Shown: piece after piece, positions 11,465 through 23,169 of the stretch
Layout of the letters: every line of letters begins with the position of its first letter
Numbering within the stretch: position 1 is the stretch's first letter
Assembly (NCBI GenBank): GCA_004154925.1
Contig: QJNS01000023.1
Location: 62,001-126,000, forward strand
Reading direction: 5' to 3'
Source: Monosporascus cannonballus
Lineage: Eukaryota > Ascomycota > Sordariomycetes > Xylariales
Length of the DNA: 64,000 bases
The notes under the pieces: generated by a model
The model's database searches: none
What the model was told of the DNA's origin: nothing
What the model saw: the letters and a program-made list of their open reading frames with translations, nothing else
Program-made: the position numbers and the translations under genes

Positions 11465-12916
11465 GATTAGGCGACTATGCCTCGCATGAGAAGTTTCTCG
11501 GGATGCTTCGACCTGTTTTTCAGAATGCGAGTCGGCATATGTTGTGGCTCCAGGATAGTAGCTTGGCCCTGATTGAAGAATTCGAGACAAACGCGCCGAT
11601 GCGGGTGCAGGACGCGCATGCGCGTTAATTGAGTTTTAGTTTGTATCCTTAGCTTGGTGCCTACATAGATTGTTAGGGGGGGGGAACAAGTGGGGTTGAC
11701 GGGGCGGGCCGGTGGGGCGGATTGCTGCGTAAAGTCTTCCCGGCTCCATACAGTACCTTTCGAATAGACGAAAACGCCATGCCGGATAAATAGTCCAAGG
11801 CGCTGGAGAGTGTCCGTTATTAGAAGCCCTTTTACGGGCTGGAATTCACAGGCATCTGTCCAAAGCCAACGACCATCTGTTGCAATTCTAGAAAATGCGT
11901 GTCCTGCTAACTCGTTTTCCCTAGCGGAACTTGTCTCCATTCTGTGACGTAGATGCGATGCCAGGCAACATTCAATGAGAGAGGCCTATGTGTACCATGC
12001 TGATAGTTACGTATACGCCCGTCGTTCTGCCCAGCAGCGTCTATCATCCTTGGCAGTGTCTGCCTCGTTGGACAGGGGGTGTGCTCTTGACTATCGGTAC
12101 CGATGGCTTCTAAATCCCGAGCCTTCAATCACCATTATGACGTCGTCGGGACTTCAGATTCCCATGGGCGGGAAGGGGAATGAGACGTTCAGGCTCCGGA
12201 TCTGATCTTTGACACGAGACCAACCCACCCAGGGACGGCAAAACTCAACAGGCGCTTTTCGACGATAATGAAGACTGCATGCGCGGCAATACTAAATATA
12301 ACAGCCCGGGAATCTACATGTCGTATTATTGGCCGGTTGCCAAGCCACCAAATCCATCAATCCCACCACGCGCATCTTACTCTCGGGCGGGTAAGCAAGG
12401 CTTTGCCCGTTGCTTACTATAATAACAGTCTAGGACTACAAATGGCTCCAGGTCTGTGTGAAGCGAGACCCGGGTAGATCTAACCCGGACAAGCCCACTT
12501 ACCCCGGCAGAAGGTGCGATCCCCTCTCGACAAAAGCTGCGATGCGTCCTAAGTAGGTATGCAGCTCAGCTGTGCTGTACCCTCTTCCGTACAGTGAGAT
12601 CCGACCTTGGCAGGTAATAACGGTGCTGACGCCTAACCCAGTCTCAATGCAAGCCCGGTCAGAACTATTTAACACGTTGGGCTACTTATATGCCCCAAGG
12701 TAGCATTGCCTGCCCAGGCCGGCCAGGAAGCTACGAGATGTTGGCCTACAGGTCTTTCACAGGCCGCTTTCATTTTTCAGCTCTTGCGAGTGCAGCCCAA
12801 TGGACGGAATCAACATCACATATTCCCCTGGGCTCGGCACACATGGTCTTCGTTCTCGGAGTCTCAACTGCGTAATACGTCTTCCGATTACTACGCTCGG
12901 CTGTTAAGTTAGGAAG
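11465..12916. other. Intergenic, no gene recognised
   Basis: About 1.45 kb between divergently transcribed nse1 and the 7TM gene, so it should hold both promoters. Small open frames on both strands look like chance. There is a G-run near 11677-11686 and no repeat structure. Confidence 0.5.
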
Positions 12917-14465
12917 ATGATGCAGTTCCCTGATGAAGCCCACGGCGTCGCCGCCGCGGTCCTTATGTTTTCATTCATCTCTTGGATAGGCGGCTGTCTG
13001 CTAATCTGGTTGGTATGGACACACCACGAAAGGACAAGCTGTAAGTTATTCGAGCGGAGCCTGTAGACCGTATATCTTTTCTCACCTAACCGGCGTGAAA
13101 GACGTCGCCGGCATTGCGTATTTTACATTTCTTGCTACCACCACCAGCATCATTCAACAAATACACCTCTATGTGTGAGTTCCCACCCCAACTTTCCGCG
13201 CAACGTCGGCTCATTCTTCTTTTCTCTCTACCAGGCGGTGGGACGATGTCATGGTCACGCAGTACGACCACACGAAGAAGAATTTCGGCAATGCTGAACT
13301 CATAGTCAGTAGCAGCACAACAGGGATTGACTTGGTACTCTTCTATATCCGTAAGCTATTCCAACTGAATCATGGCAGCAGGCGCTAACCAATTCCTCAG
13401 GATATGCTTCATTCACCATCAGTGCAACATTCGTAATGTTCTGGTAGAGGAGCCCCTTTGATCATATCCCGTATATCTCCTGACGGTATTCCAGGGGCTT
13501 ATTTCTAGCTTTGTCAATGTACGGCTTCGCGGAGAGAACCCACCTCTATAACACTCTGGCTTTGGCGAATGTGGTGGGGAAACTCGTCTCTGTCATCTAT
13601 CCCGTTACCTCTATTGCTCTCCTTCAACTAGAAGCAGTCCAGGGCTCTTTCATGGGGTTCCTCGTACTAGCCGATCTGCCACGTAAGACACCACAACCCC
13701 TCTAGGAAGCCGTATTAATTAATACTTTGCAGTCCTCATTAGTCTGGTTGGGGGTTGCATTTTTGTAGGTGCCATTATTCGGAAATACGTCAAAACCCGA
13801 AAGCAATTCCGAACATGGAGTCTAGGATATTCCTGGGACTTCGGGGAATCTCGTAATGCTCACCCAAGTCATATTATAACCGAACCAACGGGCTGACACC
13901 TCCAGACATATACGACAGGTGGCTTCTGATACGCTTTTCGATTGGATTCTGCATTCTCGCGTGCGTACTCGAACAGGGCCGGAAAATCCCCGGAGGGCAT
14001 TGTGTATCGGCTAACTTACCTCTCAGACTCTTCAACCTTACAAACATTCTCTGCCAGATCGCTTGGCACTCGAATATTTCGCGTGATATAGAAGCTGATG
14101 GACCAGACATGAGCGAGGCGCGGGCAAGGCACGACAGCGCGCTGTTTCTCCCAGGCGTGTCGTCCTCTCTCCTGGCCTTCATCATCTTCGGCACCACCAC
14201 ACCATTCAGGAAGCACATGCGCAAAGTCTTCATAGATAGGTGGCGTGGCCGTCCTACCCAGTCTCCACCGATACCATCGTCTCCTTCGCCACAGACCGGT
14301 TACGAGGTCAGGGTATACGGGCCCAACGGTCCCAACACGACCGTCCACGCCGTCAGATATGAAGAAGGGGACATCGGGCTGCAGCACACGAAGCCTTCGA
14401 ATTCGCCATCTACCCGTTACACGAATCTGACGGCGGAAGGGGTACCAGGAGCTCCCACAGAATGA
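12917..14465 (+). CDS. Seven-transmembrane membrane protein, possible GPCR-like receptor
   Basis: Eight exons: 12917-13040, 13102-13174, 13235-13350, 13401-13443, 13495-13682, 13733-13852, 13906-13960 and 14027-14465. They join in frame to 385 aa. All introns are 50-66 nt with GT..AG ends. Seven hydrophobic segments are visible in order, for example AAVLMFSFISWIGGCLLIWLVW, YFTFLATTTSIIQQIHLYVW, YASFTISATFVMFWGLFLAL, LISLVGGCIFVGAIIRKY and SSSLLAFIIFGTTTPF. They are followed by a hydrophilic, Pro/Ser-rich cytoplasmic tail of about 90 residues. A short extracellular N-terminus, seven helices and a phosphorylatable tail fit a receptor, but I see no CFEM domain or class-defining motif and cannot assign a ligand or GPCR class. 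Frame and hydrophobicity run through every junction, which supports the model. Confidence 0.72.
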
Positions 14466-15154
14466 CGAGTTAAGATAATAAGAAAAGGGTGATCATACCT
14501 GGAAAAGGTAGCGAATTCAATCGAGGTACTCCAACGGCACACAAGGGAAGGCAGATCCCGTTACACGGTTTCAACGCAGATGGGCCACCAGAGAATGCGG
14601 CGTTCTCTGTGCCGACTCGTGGGTTCGCTCACGGCCGGTTGCCCTTGTCCTAGCTACCTAGTAATCACTTGCTACGGAGGCGGGGAAACACCAGTTGAAC
14701 GCCTTACATCATGATTTATAAGGATCAGGAAGGCACACGATATGCCGTAGTGCGGTCAGACTTAGCGGCGATGGGGACGGAAGGTCCTATCTCACGTACC
14801 GTTGTCTCCTCCCCTCGCTCGGCGGACCCCGTTCGCCAGCCTACCTCATGGCGTAGCGGTGGACTCCCTGCGACTAGTTGAGATTTTAAGTGTTATGGCT
14901 TATGAGATACGTCAAAACATACAGATAGACCAATGCGTCTGGGAAACAGTCAAAATCCCTGGTGCTGGCTGGGGGTGCAAGCGGCGGCCACGTTTGTTTT
15001 TTTTTGCTAGGAAACAGGGATTGACCACAACACACATTGTTATTATTGTTAGTTGGGACTGGCCACTGTTAACAAACCAACTTCCTACTAGAGGGGGAGT
15101 TGGACGAATCCCGTCAACCCCCAGACAGCTGCCGCAGTGATGAGTAACCCCTAT
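14466..15154. other. Intergenic, no gene recognised
   Basis: About 690 bp of 3' flanking DNA between two convergent genes. A T9 tract lies near 14998. No other structure was recognised. Confidence 0.5.
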
Positions 15155-15787
15155 TCACCAACTCCTCAATATGTCCAGCACGGTTGGATCCCGCCTAGCC
15201 CTCTGCTTCTCCGCCAGCACCTTGTCCGCGACCGCGTTCACCACCTCGGCGTGGAGGACGTAGGCGGTATGCAGCTCCCGCGCGAGGGGGTGCCGCCGCC
15301 TCATGATGCACTCGAGGCCCGGCAGGTCCTCCTCGGCGACGGCGTCGCGGTTCCGCGCCAGGACCTGGAGCTCGGCCGGTGTCGACGCGCCCCCCTCGAC
15401 GATGGCCCGCCTGATCCTCGGGCAGGCGGCCCTGACGACCCGCAGCGCCCCAACGGCGTCCGACAGGTCCCACCAGTACCGGGTCCTCTGCGTCTCGCAG
15501 AACTCCTCCAACTTCTCGAACGCCGCCCCGTACTGCTCCGTCAGCTCCCCGGCCTTGTAGTCGCCGCCGTCCGCGGCGGCGACGATGCCCGGCCTCGGCT
15601 GGAAGAGCCGCAGGATGTCCCGGCATTGCTGCCTGTCGCGGCCGCCCTTGGCCACGCCGTGGTCGAGGAACTTGGCGAACGCTTCAAGGACCGGGGCGAG
15701 GTTCGAGGGGGTGCCGCCGTCTGTTGTCCGCCCCATCAGGATGCCCGTTATCGCCGGTGGGACGCTGCTGCCGTCTATATTGCTCAT
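15155..15787 (-). CDS. Hypothetical protein, 210 aa
   Basis: Single-exon frame with an ATG start (MSNIDGSSVPPAITG) and codon use typical of neighbouring GC-rich genes. It looks helical and soluble: LAPVLEAFAKFLDHGVAKGG, YGAAFEKLEEFCETQRTRYWWDLSDAVGALRVVRAACPRIRRAI, LHTAYVLHAEVVNAVADKVLAEKQRARRD. No signal peptide, membrane span or known catalytic motif is seen. I do not recognise the family. The long open antisense frames are GC-rich shadows of this gene. Function unknown. Confidence 0.6.
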   Translation of the reverse strand: MSNIDGSSVPPAITGILMGRTTDGGTPSNLAPVLEAFAKFLDHGVAKGGRDRQQCRDILRLFQPRPGIVAAADGGDYKAGELTEQYGAAFEKLEEFCETQRTRYWWDLSDAVGALRVVRAACPRIRRAIVEGGASTPAELQVLARNRDAVAEEDLPGLECIMRRRHPLARELHTAYVLHAEVVNAVADKVLAEKQRARRDPTVLDILRSW

Positions 15788-17463
15788 GATTGATGGCGGT
15801 TGATCCTCGTGGACGAGAGAGGTGATTGGACCCGCTCGTTATGTCGCCGGATGGCTGGACCTTCTATTCCGTTGCTGGGCTGTAGTGATACCCGCCCGGT
15901 TTCAAAGAGTAGCTTGCTGGACGCACAATGTGAGGGACAATGGATGGGCGACGCTAGCTGGTTGCGTCGGTAGTAAGTAGGTTAGCAATCCGAAGAGAGT
16001 ATTGACTCCCTAGGATTTTCCCTCGGGTCTCAATACTCATTCTTAGATAGAAGTGTGGACGTCGGTTTACGAGGGGAAACGCAAGCATATATCAGCCCTT
16101 GGTTATCAGAGGCCGGGTATTTGATCCCGTTAAGTAACTATAGGTTTTCAAAAACAACCACCCGATCTAAGCAGCGTCGATCAAGCTGATCCCCTCTTTT
16201 ATTCTCGTGGACCCTGGGCCTGGACTCGAAGCACAAAATAGCTAGATGCGTGCGAGTTCCGATGCGGTTCTTTGTCCTCTTTGACCTCTGATGCTGTGAT
16301 CGAGGCCCCTCCCCACGCCATCTCACCTCCCCGTCAAAGCGGGGTACGAGCCACGCTCTTTGTCCTGGACCGCCAACACGAGGTAGTTTCCGTGGCGAGT
16401 GACGTGAGAACGACCACTGGTCTGGTCGGTCCGGACCGGTAGGTATCGCTGCCGCCGTCATCCGTCCACGAAGCCCGAGCCATCGACCGCAACCGACGAT
16501 GACAGTCCGATACGTTCAGAACCCCAGCGATCGCCTCCCAAACCCTAGGATCGCCTGGCGCGTCGGTGTTAAGTAGGAGTTCTCTTAGCACCGTGATTCT
16601 GGTTTCCGTGTCTCCCTACGCGCCGAATGAGGGAAAAGAAATGGGGGGGCCACCGGAGTCATCCAGAATCGGCTCGATGCAACAACATTCGATCCTGGAG
16701 CGGATGGTGGATGAGTTGAAATATAGGCTAAAACGCGAATGCCCGTCAAAGTTGAATATATGCATTTTCTCCGTACTATATCCCACTTCGCAGGTCATTC
16801 GTTACCCCTGACCTCGAACTCCCGCACACCTACGTACATGGGATGACCGTCTCCATCATGGGAACCATTCTGCAGGTTTGCCAGCTGGTCCCGCCGTCAG
16901 CGTAATACGGGATTCTCACCCTATACACGCATTTGACGACCCGCTCCCTGATCCCATGGGTCCTGACCCCGCCCAGAATATCTACTTTATCCCTTGTCGG
17001 GTGCGACCAGACGGAGCTCGAGGCGGAGCCTTGTGGGGCGACGCGACCGGAGATGCATATGAGCTATGTATGGTAGGGCGCGGGGCAAGTGATAGAGGAC
17101 ATTGGAAGAGGAAAGTGGTATGTTTCTTGCCCGGGGATCGGTTTGGAGTTGGTGCGGAGATCGAGAGTAGTACTCTTTAAGGACCGCAGGTACGGACTTG
17201 GCGGTGTTGTAAACCTGCATGCCTTATCTGGGGTAGAGACGGCTTCCAGATGAATGTACCTATATCCTCTTTGATATATAAAGCGATGACTAGATGATAC
17301 TATACGGTGGTGATTAAGGGGATTCCGGCGGGCTACGCCTCGTAGTTGGGTAGGTAGAAACCTAGGTTATATACACTCGCACGTATGCTAACTGCTTCGT
17401 GACTTTTCTCTTCTCTTTCTCCAGTTTTTCTGTCTAATAAATCGATACACGCCTCCTGACCTT
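15788..17463. other. Intergenic, no gene recognised
   Basis: About 1.7 kb without a supportable gene. Several 60-110-codon frames on both strands (16138-16591, 16566-16811, 16878-17180) lack recognisable domains, and some lack an ATG. A decayed gene cannot be excluded. Confidence 0.4.
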
Positions 17464-20400
17464 CTACCTTCGCCTCTCCGTAGCGGGTACCCTCGTCGTG
17501 GGCCTGCCCGCCTTTCTCTCGTTGTCCGCCGCCGGCGCGACCTTCTTCCGGTCTATGACTGACTTCAGGACTTGCAACTTCTCCTCTGTCACCCGGATGG
17601 CTTCTTCGATCTCGCGCTCGCTCATCCGCTCGTCGCGCACCTTCTCCTCGACCGCCCGCGGCTCGGCGAAGCGCCTCCGCACGGGGGCGGGAGCGGAGTC
17701 TTCGCCCATACGGTGGAGGCCGACGCGTTCTTCCAGCCAGTCCCAAAGGTCCGTCTCCTCCCGTCTCCACATCTCATCGTATGCTACCGCTCGCTCCGGA
17801 TAGCCCCTGAAGACCATGTCCCGGCTGTAGCCCTGCCCTACCTGTCCACCATTGAGCCTGCTACCGAACCAGGACGCGAGCAACAGGCCCACGAGCAATC
17901 CGTATAGAAGGTTGCCGCCGAGGATCGGTTTGATAATACTGACAACGGCCCCAAGAATGCCGTGGAGAGGCTCGAACAACCCCCAGTCTTGCGTCTGGGA
18001 TAACGAGGAGCCCCCTGCGTCGTCGGGGCTCTCCTTGGACTGCTCCTGCAGCTTGCCCTTGGCTTTCTTTTTCTTGCCCTTCGCCCCATTGACGGCCGAA
18101 GCACGAGACCGAGAAGAGACCGCCGTCTTCAAGCTAGCAAATAGTTCTTTGCAGTATTGCGTCTGACCGTCCTTGGCCCCCTTTTCGATAGGTCCTACGC
18201 CTGTCAGCTAACAACAAGTACAGCGCAACTTCTGACTTACCCTTGAGCCAACTCTTCCCGGTCCATTCTATTGTACAGTTGACCGTGACATGTGTCATGT
18301 TATTTTCGGCCCACGACATGCAATATTTTGTTTTGACGCTGAAAACGTTGCCACTGGGGACGTCGGGGTTCTGAGTTGCTATCGACACGTTGACGCTCTT
18401 CTCGAGGTCTAGTTGTTCTAAAGTTTCGGTCACTATACACTTGGTCTGCTTTGGTCCTATCGCACCATTCAGAGGCTTGATATAAGTATAGCTCCGAGAT
18501 TTGTTGTCCTGTGTCAACCCTTTTTTGTCGTCCATCTGGAGGTCTGTGCATTTTTGCTCGCCCGTAAGCCACTTCGACATGAACGTCACTGACGTGGGCC
18601 CGAAAATAAGATCGTATACTTTGCCTAAGGGGGCGGCAATGACGTCGTCCGCGATTGCAACATCGTAGTGGGCGTCCGTGTCGCCACAGTCGGTCGGCGC
18701 GTGGGTAGCGGGCCCCGGGAAATCGGGAGCACCGGCTGTTGCGGGCGCAAAATCCGCTTTTTCAACTGCGCCAAGTGCGCCATTCAAGCCGGACGCCTTC
18801 CTGGAGAGGGCCTTTCCGCCTTCGACCTCGGCCGGGGCTGCATCCGGCGGCAGCGTAGCATCTTGAGAGGCAGGGTCGTCCTCATCCTCATCATAAAGGA
18901 TATCCCCGTCCTCGCTGCCATCTTCTTCCTCGTCCTCCTCTTCGGACGCCAAAGCACTTCGACTTGTGGCAGCGCCTTCACTTTCAAGCAACTTTACGGT
19001 TTTGTCGCCTCCCACCTCATTAAGCGAGACGCCGTTCAACGAGCTTCGCAGGGTCGGATGCCCAAGTTTCCAGATATTGATGATCAAATCATAGGTTGAA
19101 TCCCGGCTGGTAAAACTGGCAAAGATGTGCTTCGCATGGAGGGTGGAGATCATCAGTCCGTTCTTGAAAACCAAGGCAGTGCTTCTCTTCTCAACCGAGA
19201 TGATTTCATCGAAGCTCATGACCAAGGTCGTCACCCACCCGAAGATGTTACTGCTGAAACATAAGTGGCCCTCCGAGACGTAGAGCCTACCGTGAACGAG
19301 GATTTCTCTTTGCAACGCGCAACTGAAGTCGTCGATAAGGTAATCGTCGTCGGGAACGCTCTTGAACAGATTGTGGAAGTCCCTGTTACGCTTTTTACTA
19401 GCAACAGCAAAACCCGTGAGCTTAGGAACGGAAGCGGCCTGAACATCCGACGTATTGCCCGCAGCAATCGTGTTTCCGGTGGTCGTGGTGCCTCCGGTGT
19501 CCGCGGTGCTACCGCGCTTCCGCCTCCGGCCTAAACCGCTCTTGACGCTGCCAGTACTGGTGGACTGGGATTTCCCCTCGTACACACTTGTCGGTGGTGT
19601 CGTCGAAGACGGATCATACATAGATCTGGCCCGTAGCGATTCTGGTCCCCCGGGCAGGATATCGTCATTAGCGGAGATATGCGGCGCTTCACCGGGGGCC
19701 GACTCGGATCGGCGTCTAGTGGACTCCTTGGCGGCCGGCGGAAATTTAGAGGCCATCGGAGTGGGCGTTGAACTATCACCTTCTGCTATGCCTAGTTGGC
19801 TGAGACTTAAGTCTCCGGAGCCCAGCGTCTTGATGGCGAGCTCTCTGTCGCCCATACTATCGGAAGCTGCTGGTTCAACTGTCGGCTCGTTTTGGACTCT
19901 GTCGTCCCGCTCTGGCCGCAGCTCGCTAGCGGTGTTCTTGGACTTGGATCCTCCCGGGCCTATATTACCGCTCGAAATTGTGTTTGTTAGCGTATTTGCA
20001 GCATTCTGTGCCGCCGAGAAGACATTCGAGAAGAATCCACCTCCCGGCGTCGGCGGTGTTGGTGTCGGGTTCTCAGGGGTAGGTGTCAGCGGACCCAGGG
20101 TGATGTTGGAAAGCTTGCTAGGCCCGATATTGGATCCAGAACCAGATCGCGCTCGTCGATGGGATATCATGTTACCCGAAGGCGAAACACCGGTCCTCGA
20201 GTTGGAGCCCGCCAGAGCCGGTGAACTCCGCTTTGCTGAGCCCCAAGAATCCTTTGGCGGTGGTGTATCGGCGGGAGTGGGCGGCGTGTTGACGATGACC
20301 GGATGAGTTGGCTCCGACGGTGGAATGCGCGGGGGAATAGAGGTATTGATCCTCACCTGACTCTTAGGTCGACCTGACGGTTGCGGAGAGGCTAGCTTTG

Positions 20401-21841
20401 CGTCATCCACGTCCACATTGGATCCGGTCTTGCTCGTCTCGGTCGCTGTACTCGTAGTCTTTTTGGTTCTGAAGGCCTCCCTGATCCTCCCAGCAGGCGA
20501 CTTGGATCGGCTCGAAGATTGACTGCGCGGTACCTCTAAGCCCGTCTTGCTGACAGATAGTCTGCGATGCGGCTCGTGCGATTCGGATGGTGAAGCGAAA
20601 GTTTGAGACCGTGGAAGTCCCTCGGGTATGTCCTGGTCGAGGCTCTGTATTTCCGGTATATGTTCAACCTGAATGACAGGTGAGGATGTCGTCAACTGGC
20701 CAATATGGGAGGGATGGGCTGAAGGTATAGTGGGTCGAACTGGAGAGCTGGACCTAAGGCTGAGCTCCTTGTCAGTCGGATCAACGGTCGCATCTCAAAG
20801 CTGTACAAGAAGCAGCACTAAGCACTACCTATTAATACGGTTTATACTGGTGGTGAAGAGGCTCTAGAACACTTGATAAGACACCAGCACCGGCACAGGG
20901 TCTTCTTGTCTTGCCTTGGGAGAAATGATGACAAGGATAGGATTAATGACTAGGCCACTTGGGTCGTCTGAAACGGGAAATGACATATGGATTGAATAGG
21001 ACGCACGTAGCCAGGTACGAAGTAGATAATTAGATAATATGAGGAAATGAGCGGTGGCAGTGCGTAGGTAGCTGTTAGCTTGTAGTAATATGGGGTTGCA
21101 GCGTGGAAGCCAGGGGTTGCAAGCTTGGTACACGTAAGTGTGCATGTAGCACACTTCGACTGGCTGGTTGGCTCGAGGTAGCGGACGGAATAAGAAGCCA
21201 AAATCTCAAAGTCCGTTGTCATGGGTATATAGCCTTCCATTGTCGCTCCAACCCAACGCGCATGAGTAGGTGGCTCTAGGGGATCGGGGCATCAATTTGT
21301 CTTCAACAAGCGTCTGCATTGCGTTGACGGGTTCCAAGGTCGTGCGTGATGCATCGTCAGGTGTTGAGTACCAGAATGTAACTTGTACATGTTTCGCCTC
21401 GCCTTGGCACGGTGCATCAGATAATCAAGACAGGCCCGCCGAGAGGCATCGAATAGGGGTAACGAAGATGAGCGGGTAAGGGTTGAAAGTCAAGGAAAGC
21501 CGAGCGAACAGAATATTGACTTACGAGTCACGATCGGAATATCGGTCGGACGTGGCCTCCCCATCAAATCCAGCGTCTTCCGGGGCTTCGTCGGTCATGG
21601 GTTGTGATGCTGTGGTTTGCAGTGACGCAGTAGAGCCATTCAGGCCTGTGTCTCTGAAAAGTCCACGCCCACGGTGAAGTTCCTCGGAGCTGGCAGCCGA
21701 CCCAGGTCTCTCCTCCGAGGTCTCTTTCTTCCAGCGCGTTTTCACGGTTAGAGTTTTGGGGAGGAACTTCGCGACCCTCGAGGTGTTGCCGGTGCCGCTG
21801 GCGCTACCACTACCAGCACTGCTAGTGCTGGCAGCATCCAT
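17464..21841 (-). CDS. GRAM-VASt (Lam/Ysp2 family) sterol-transfer protein
   Basis: Lam proteins are ER-anchored at membrane contact sites and move sterols through a StART-like VASt domain. The model is exon 1 21841-21532, exon 2 20793-18241 and exon 3 18194-17464, about 1197 aa. The N-terminus (MDAASTSS...KFLPKTLTVKTRWKK) is family-like. A long Ser/Pro-rich disordered part follows, then a GRAM/PH-like domain (FHNLFKSVPDDDYLIDDFSCALQ, HGRLYVSEGHLCFSSNIFGW), an acidic linker, one VASt domain (YDVAIADDVIAAPLGKVYDLIF to NCTIEWTGKSWLKG), a transmembrane helix (LLYGLLVGLLLASWFGSRL) and a charged helical tail. The 46-nt intron 18195-18240 is well supported. The first intron (about 740 nt) is not: the best donor (GTAAGT, exon end 21525) breaks the frame, and only a weaker GTGACT donor (end 21532) keeps it. 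One VASt domain and no BAR region point to the Lam5/Lam6 branch. Confidence 0.83.
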
Positions 21842-23169
21842 AATGATATTGTGGGATGGGATGGGTGGGATGTAGAGTTCACGAGCTCCCAATTACATAC
21901 CCTTTCAAGGATGTGTGTATTTACTGTAGAAGTAGGGAATGGATATGGTAACGTCGATGTACACGGATGGGGTGTGTGTAACAAGATCTGCTAGCAAGTG
22001 CTTGCCATACAAAAGTCAAAAGCGTCGATCGATGGCAGTGGTAAAGCCGGATGGATACTCGGATACCGAGCGAAGCGGACTGGTACGAGGGGAACTTGGC
22101 AGTCTGGTAGGCAGGCAGGCAGACTAAGTCTAGTCGTAAGCTGAAAAGCTTGGAGTTGACGTTATGGTCTACTTGCCATCAATAGACCAGCTCTAACACC
22201 GTTGGCGTCATAGTGGAGTGAGAAATGGCTTATTGCTAACAGTCTTGGTGCAAATACAGACAAACAGGAAGAGGTAAATAAGGGATGGGACGAACAGGGA
22301 GTTGGCTGGCTAGTTGCGTGGTTCACACTTTGAAGTTGGTATTATTTTATAGTGACAGAGACAGGCAAAAACCTGAAAGAAACGATACAACAACTAGAAA
22401 AGGTATGAGAGTCACGTCGCATATTCGGGGTAGGGGAAACTTGACGTTAGCATGTTTGAAGTTCCAAGCGGTAGAGGCTGTTTAAGCTGGACGCTTTGCA
22501 TGCGTGCGTACCTACCGGTGATACCTCGATTGAAGCTGTGCTTCGTAGCACCTGGACACTTAAGGCACCGTGATATCCCAGCTTTCTTCTCACTGTCGAT
22601 CCACTCAGCCCCTTGGGTTATGAATGCCTCCAGGAGTCTCGTGTTGCAAAATAAAACTGTTATGAGTGTTACCCACATGTACCGCGTAGCCCATCACTAA
22701 ATGCATCTAGGGTAGATCCTATTATTAGAACCCCAAAATCGATGCAATTCCATTCATTACATTAGATACAATATGTGCATATTACATATTACACATACTG
22801 GACCGGGCTGGGCATGATGTAAAAGGGTACATCTCAGATACCTATTACTCCAAGCCAACTGTAAGCCGTGAACCCCGCGCCGGGACCCCACAACCCGATA
22901 GTAAGCACCTACTAGACTACGTATGGTACCCGTCAACGATGGTTATCAAGCCCCAATGGGTTCACTACAAGCAAGCAAACCAGTGCCACTCACATCACCC
23001 ACCAGACTCCAAGGAAGATTTGAATTCGACTTGCTGCTTCTTTGAGTGCTTATTCTCTCTACCTTATAGTAGGTAGCCCAATTGGCTCTTCGAGAATTAC
23101 ATCGTTGGAACCAATGAGCGATTAGTCGCATTTTGTACAAGATCTCATCCAAAGGGGGAATCCTGGAAT
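21842..23169. other. Intergenic, no gene recognised
   Basis: About 1.3 kb between two divergent genes, which should carry both promoters. Short frames of 60-90 codons look like chance. There are GGCAGGCAGGCAG and GTGTGTGT micro-repeats near 22110 and 21970. No RNA gene was seen. Confidence 0.5.

Noticed and set aside
11467..11940. 157-codon minus-strand frame upstream of nse1
   Set aside because: No recognisable domain, and it overlaps the probable nse1 promoter. Treated as chance.
15137..15793. 218-codon plus-strand frame overlapping the 210-aa gene
   Set aside because: Pro/Arg/Leu-rich composition typical of a GC shadow. The minus frame has balanced, protein-like composition and a clean ATG.
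16138..16591. Overlapping minus-strand frames of 85-107 codons
   Set aside because: No ATG for the most protein-like one and no recognisable motif. Not enough for a gene call.
19455..20306. 283-codon plus-strand open frame
   Set aside because: Antisense of the disordered Ser/Pro-rich part of the Lam-family protein. The minus frame has a GRAM domain and correct splicing.
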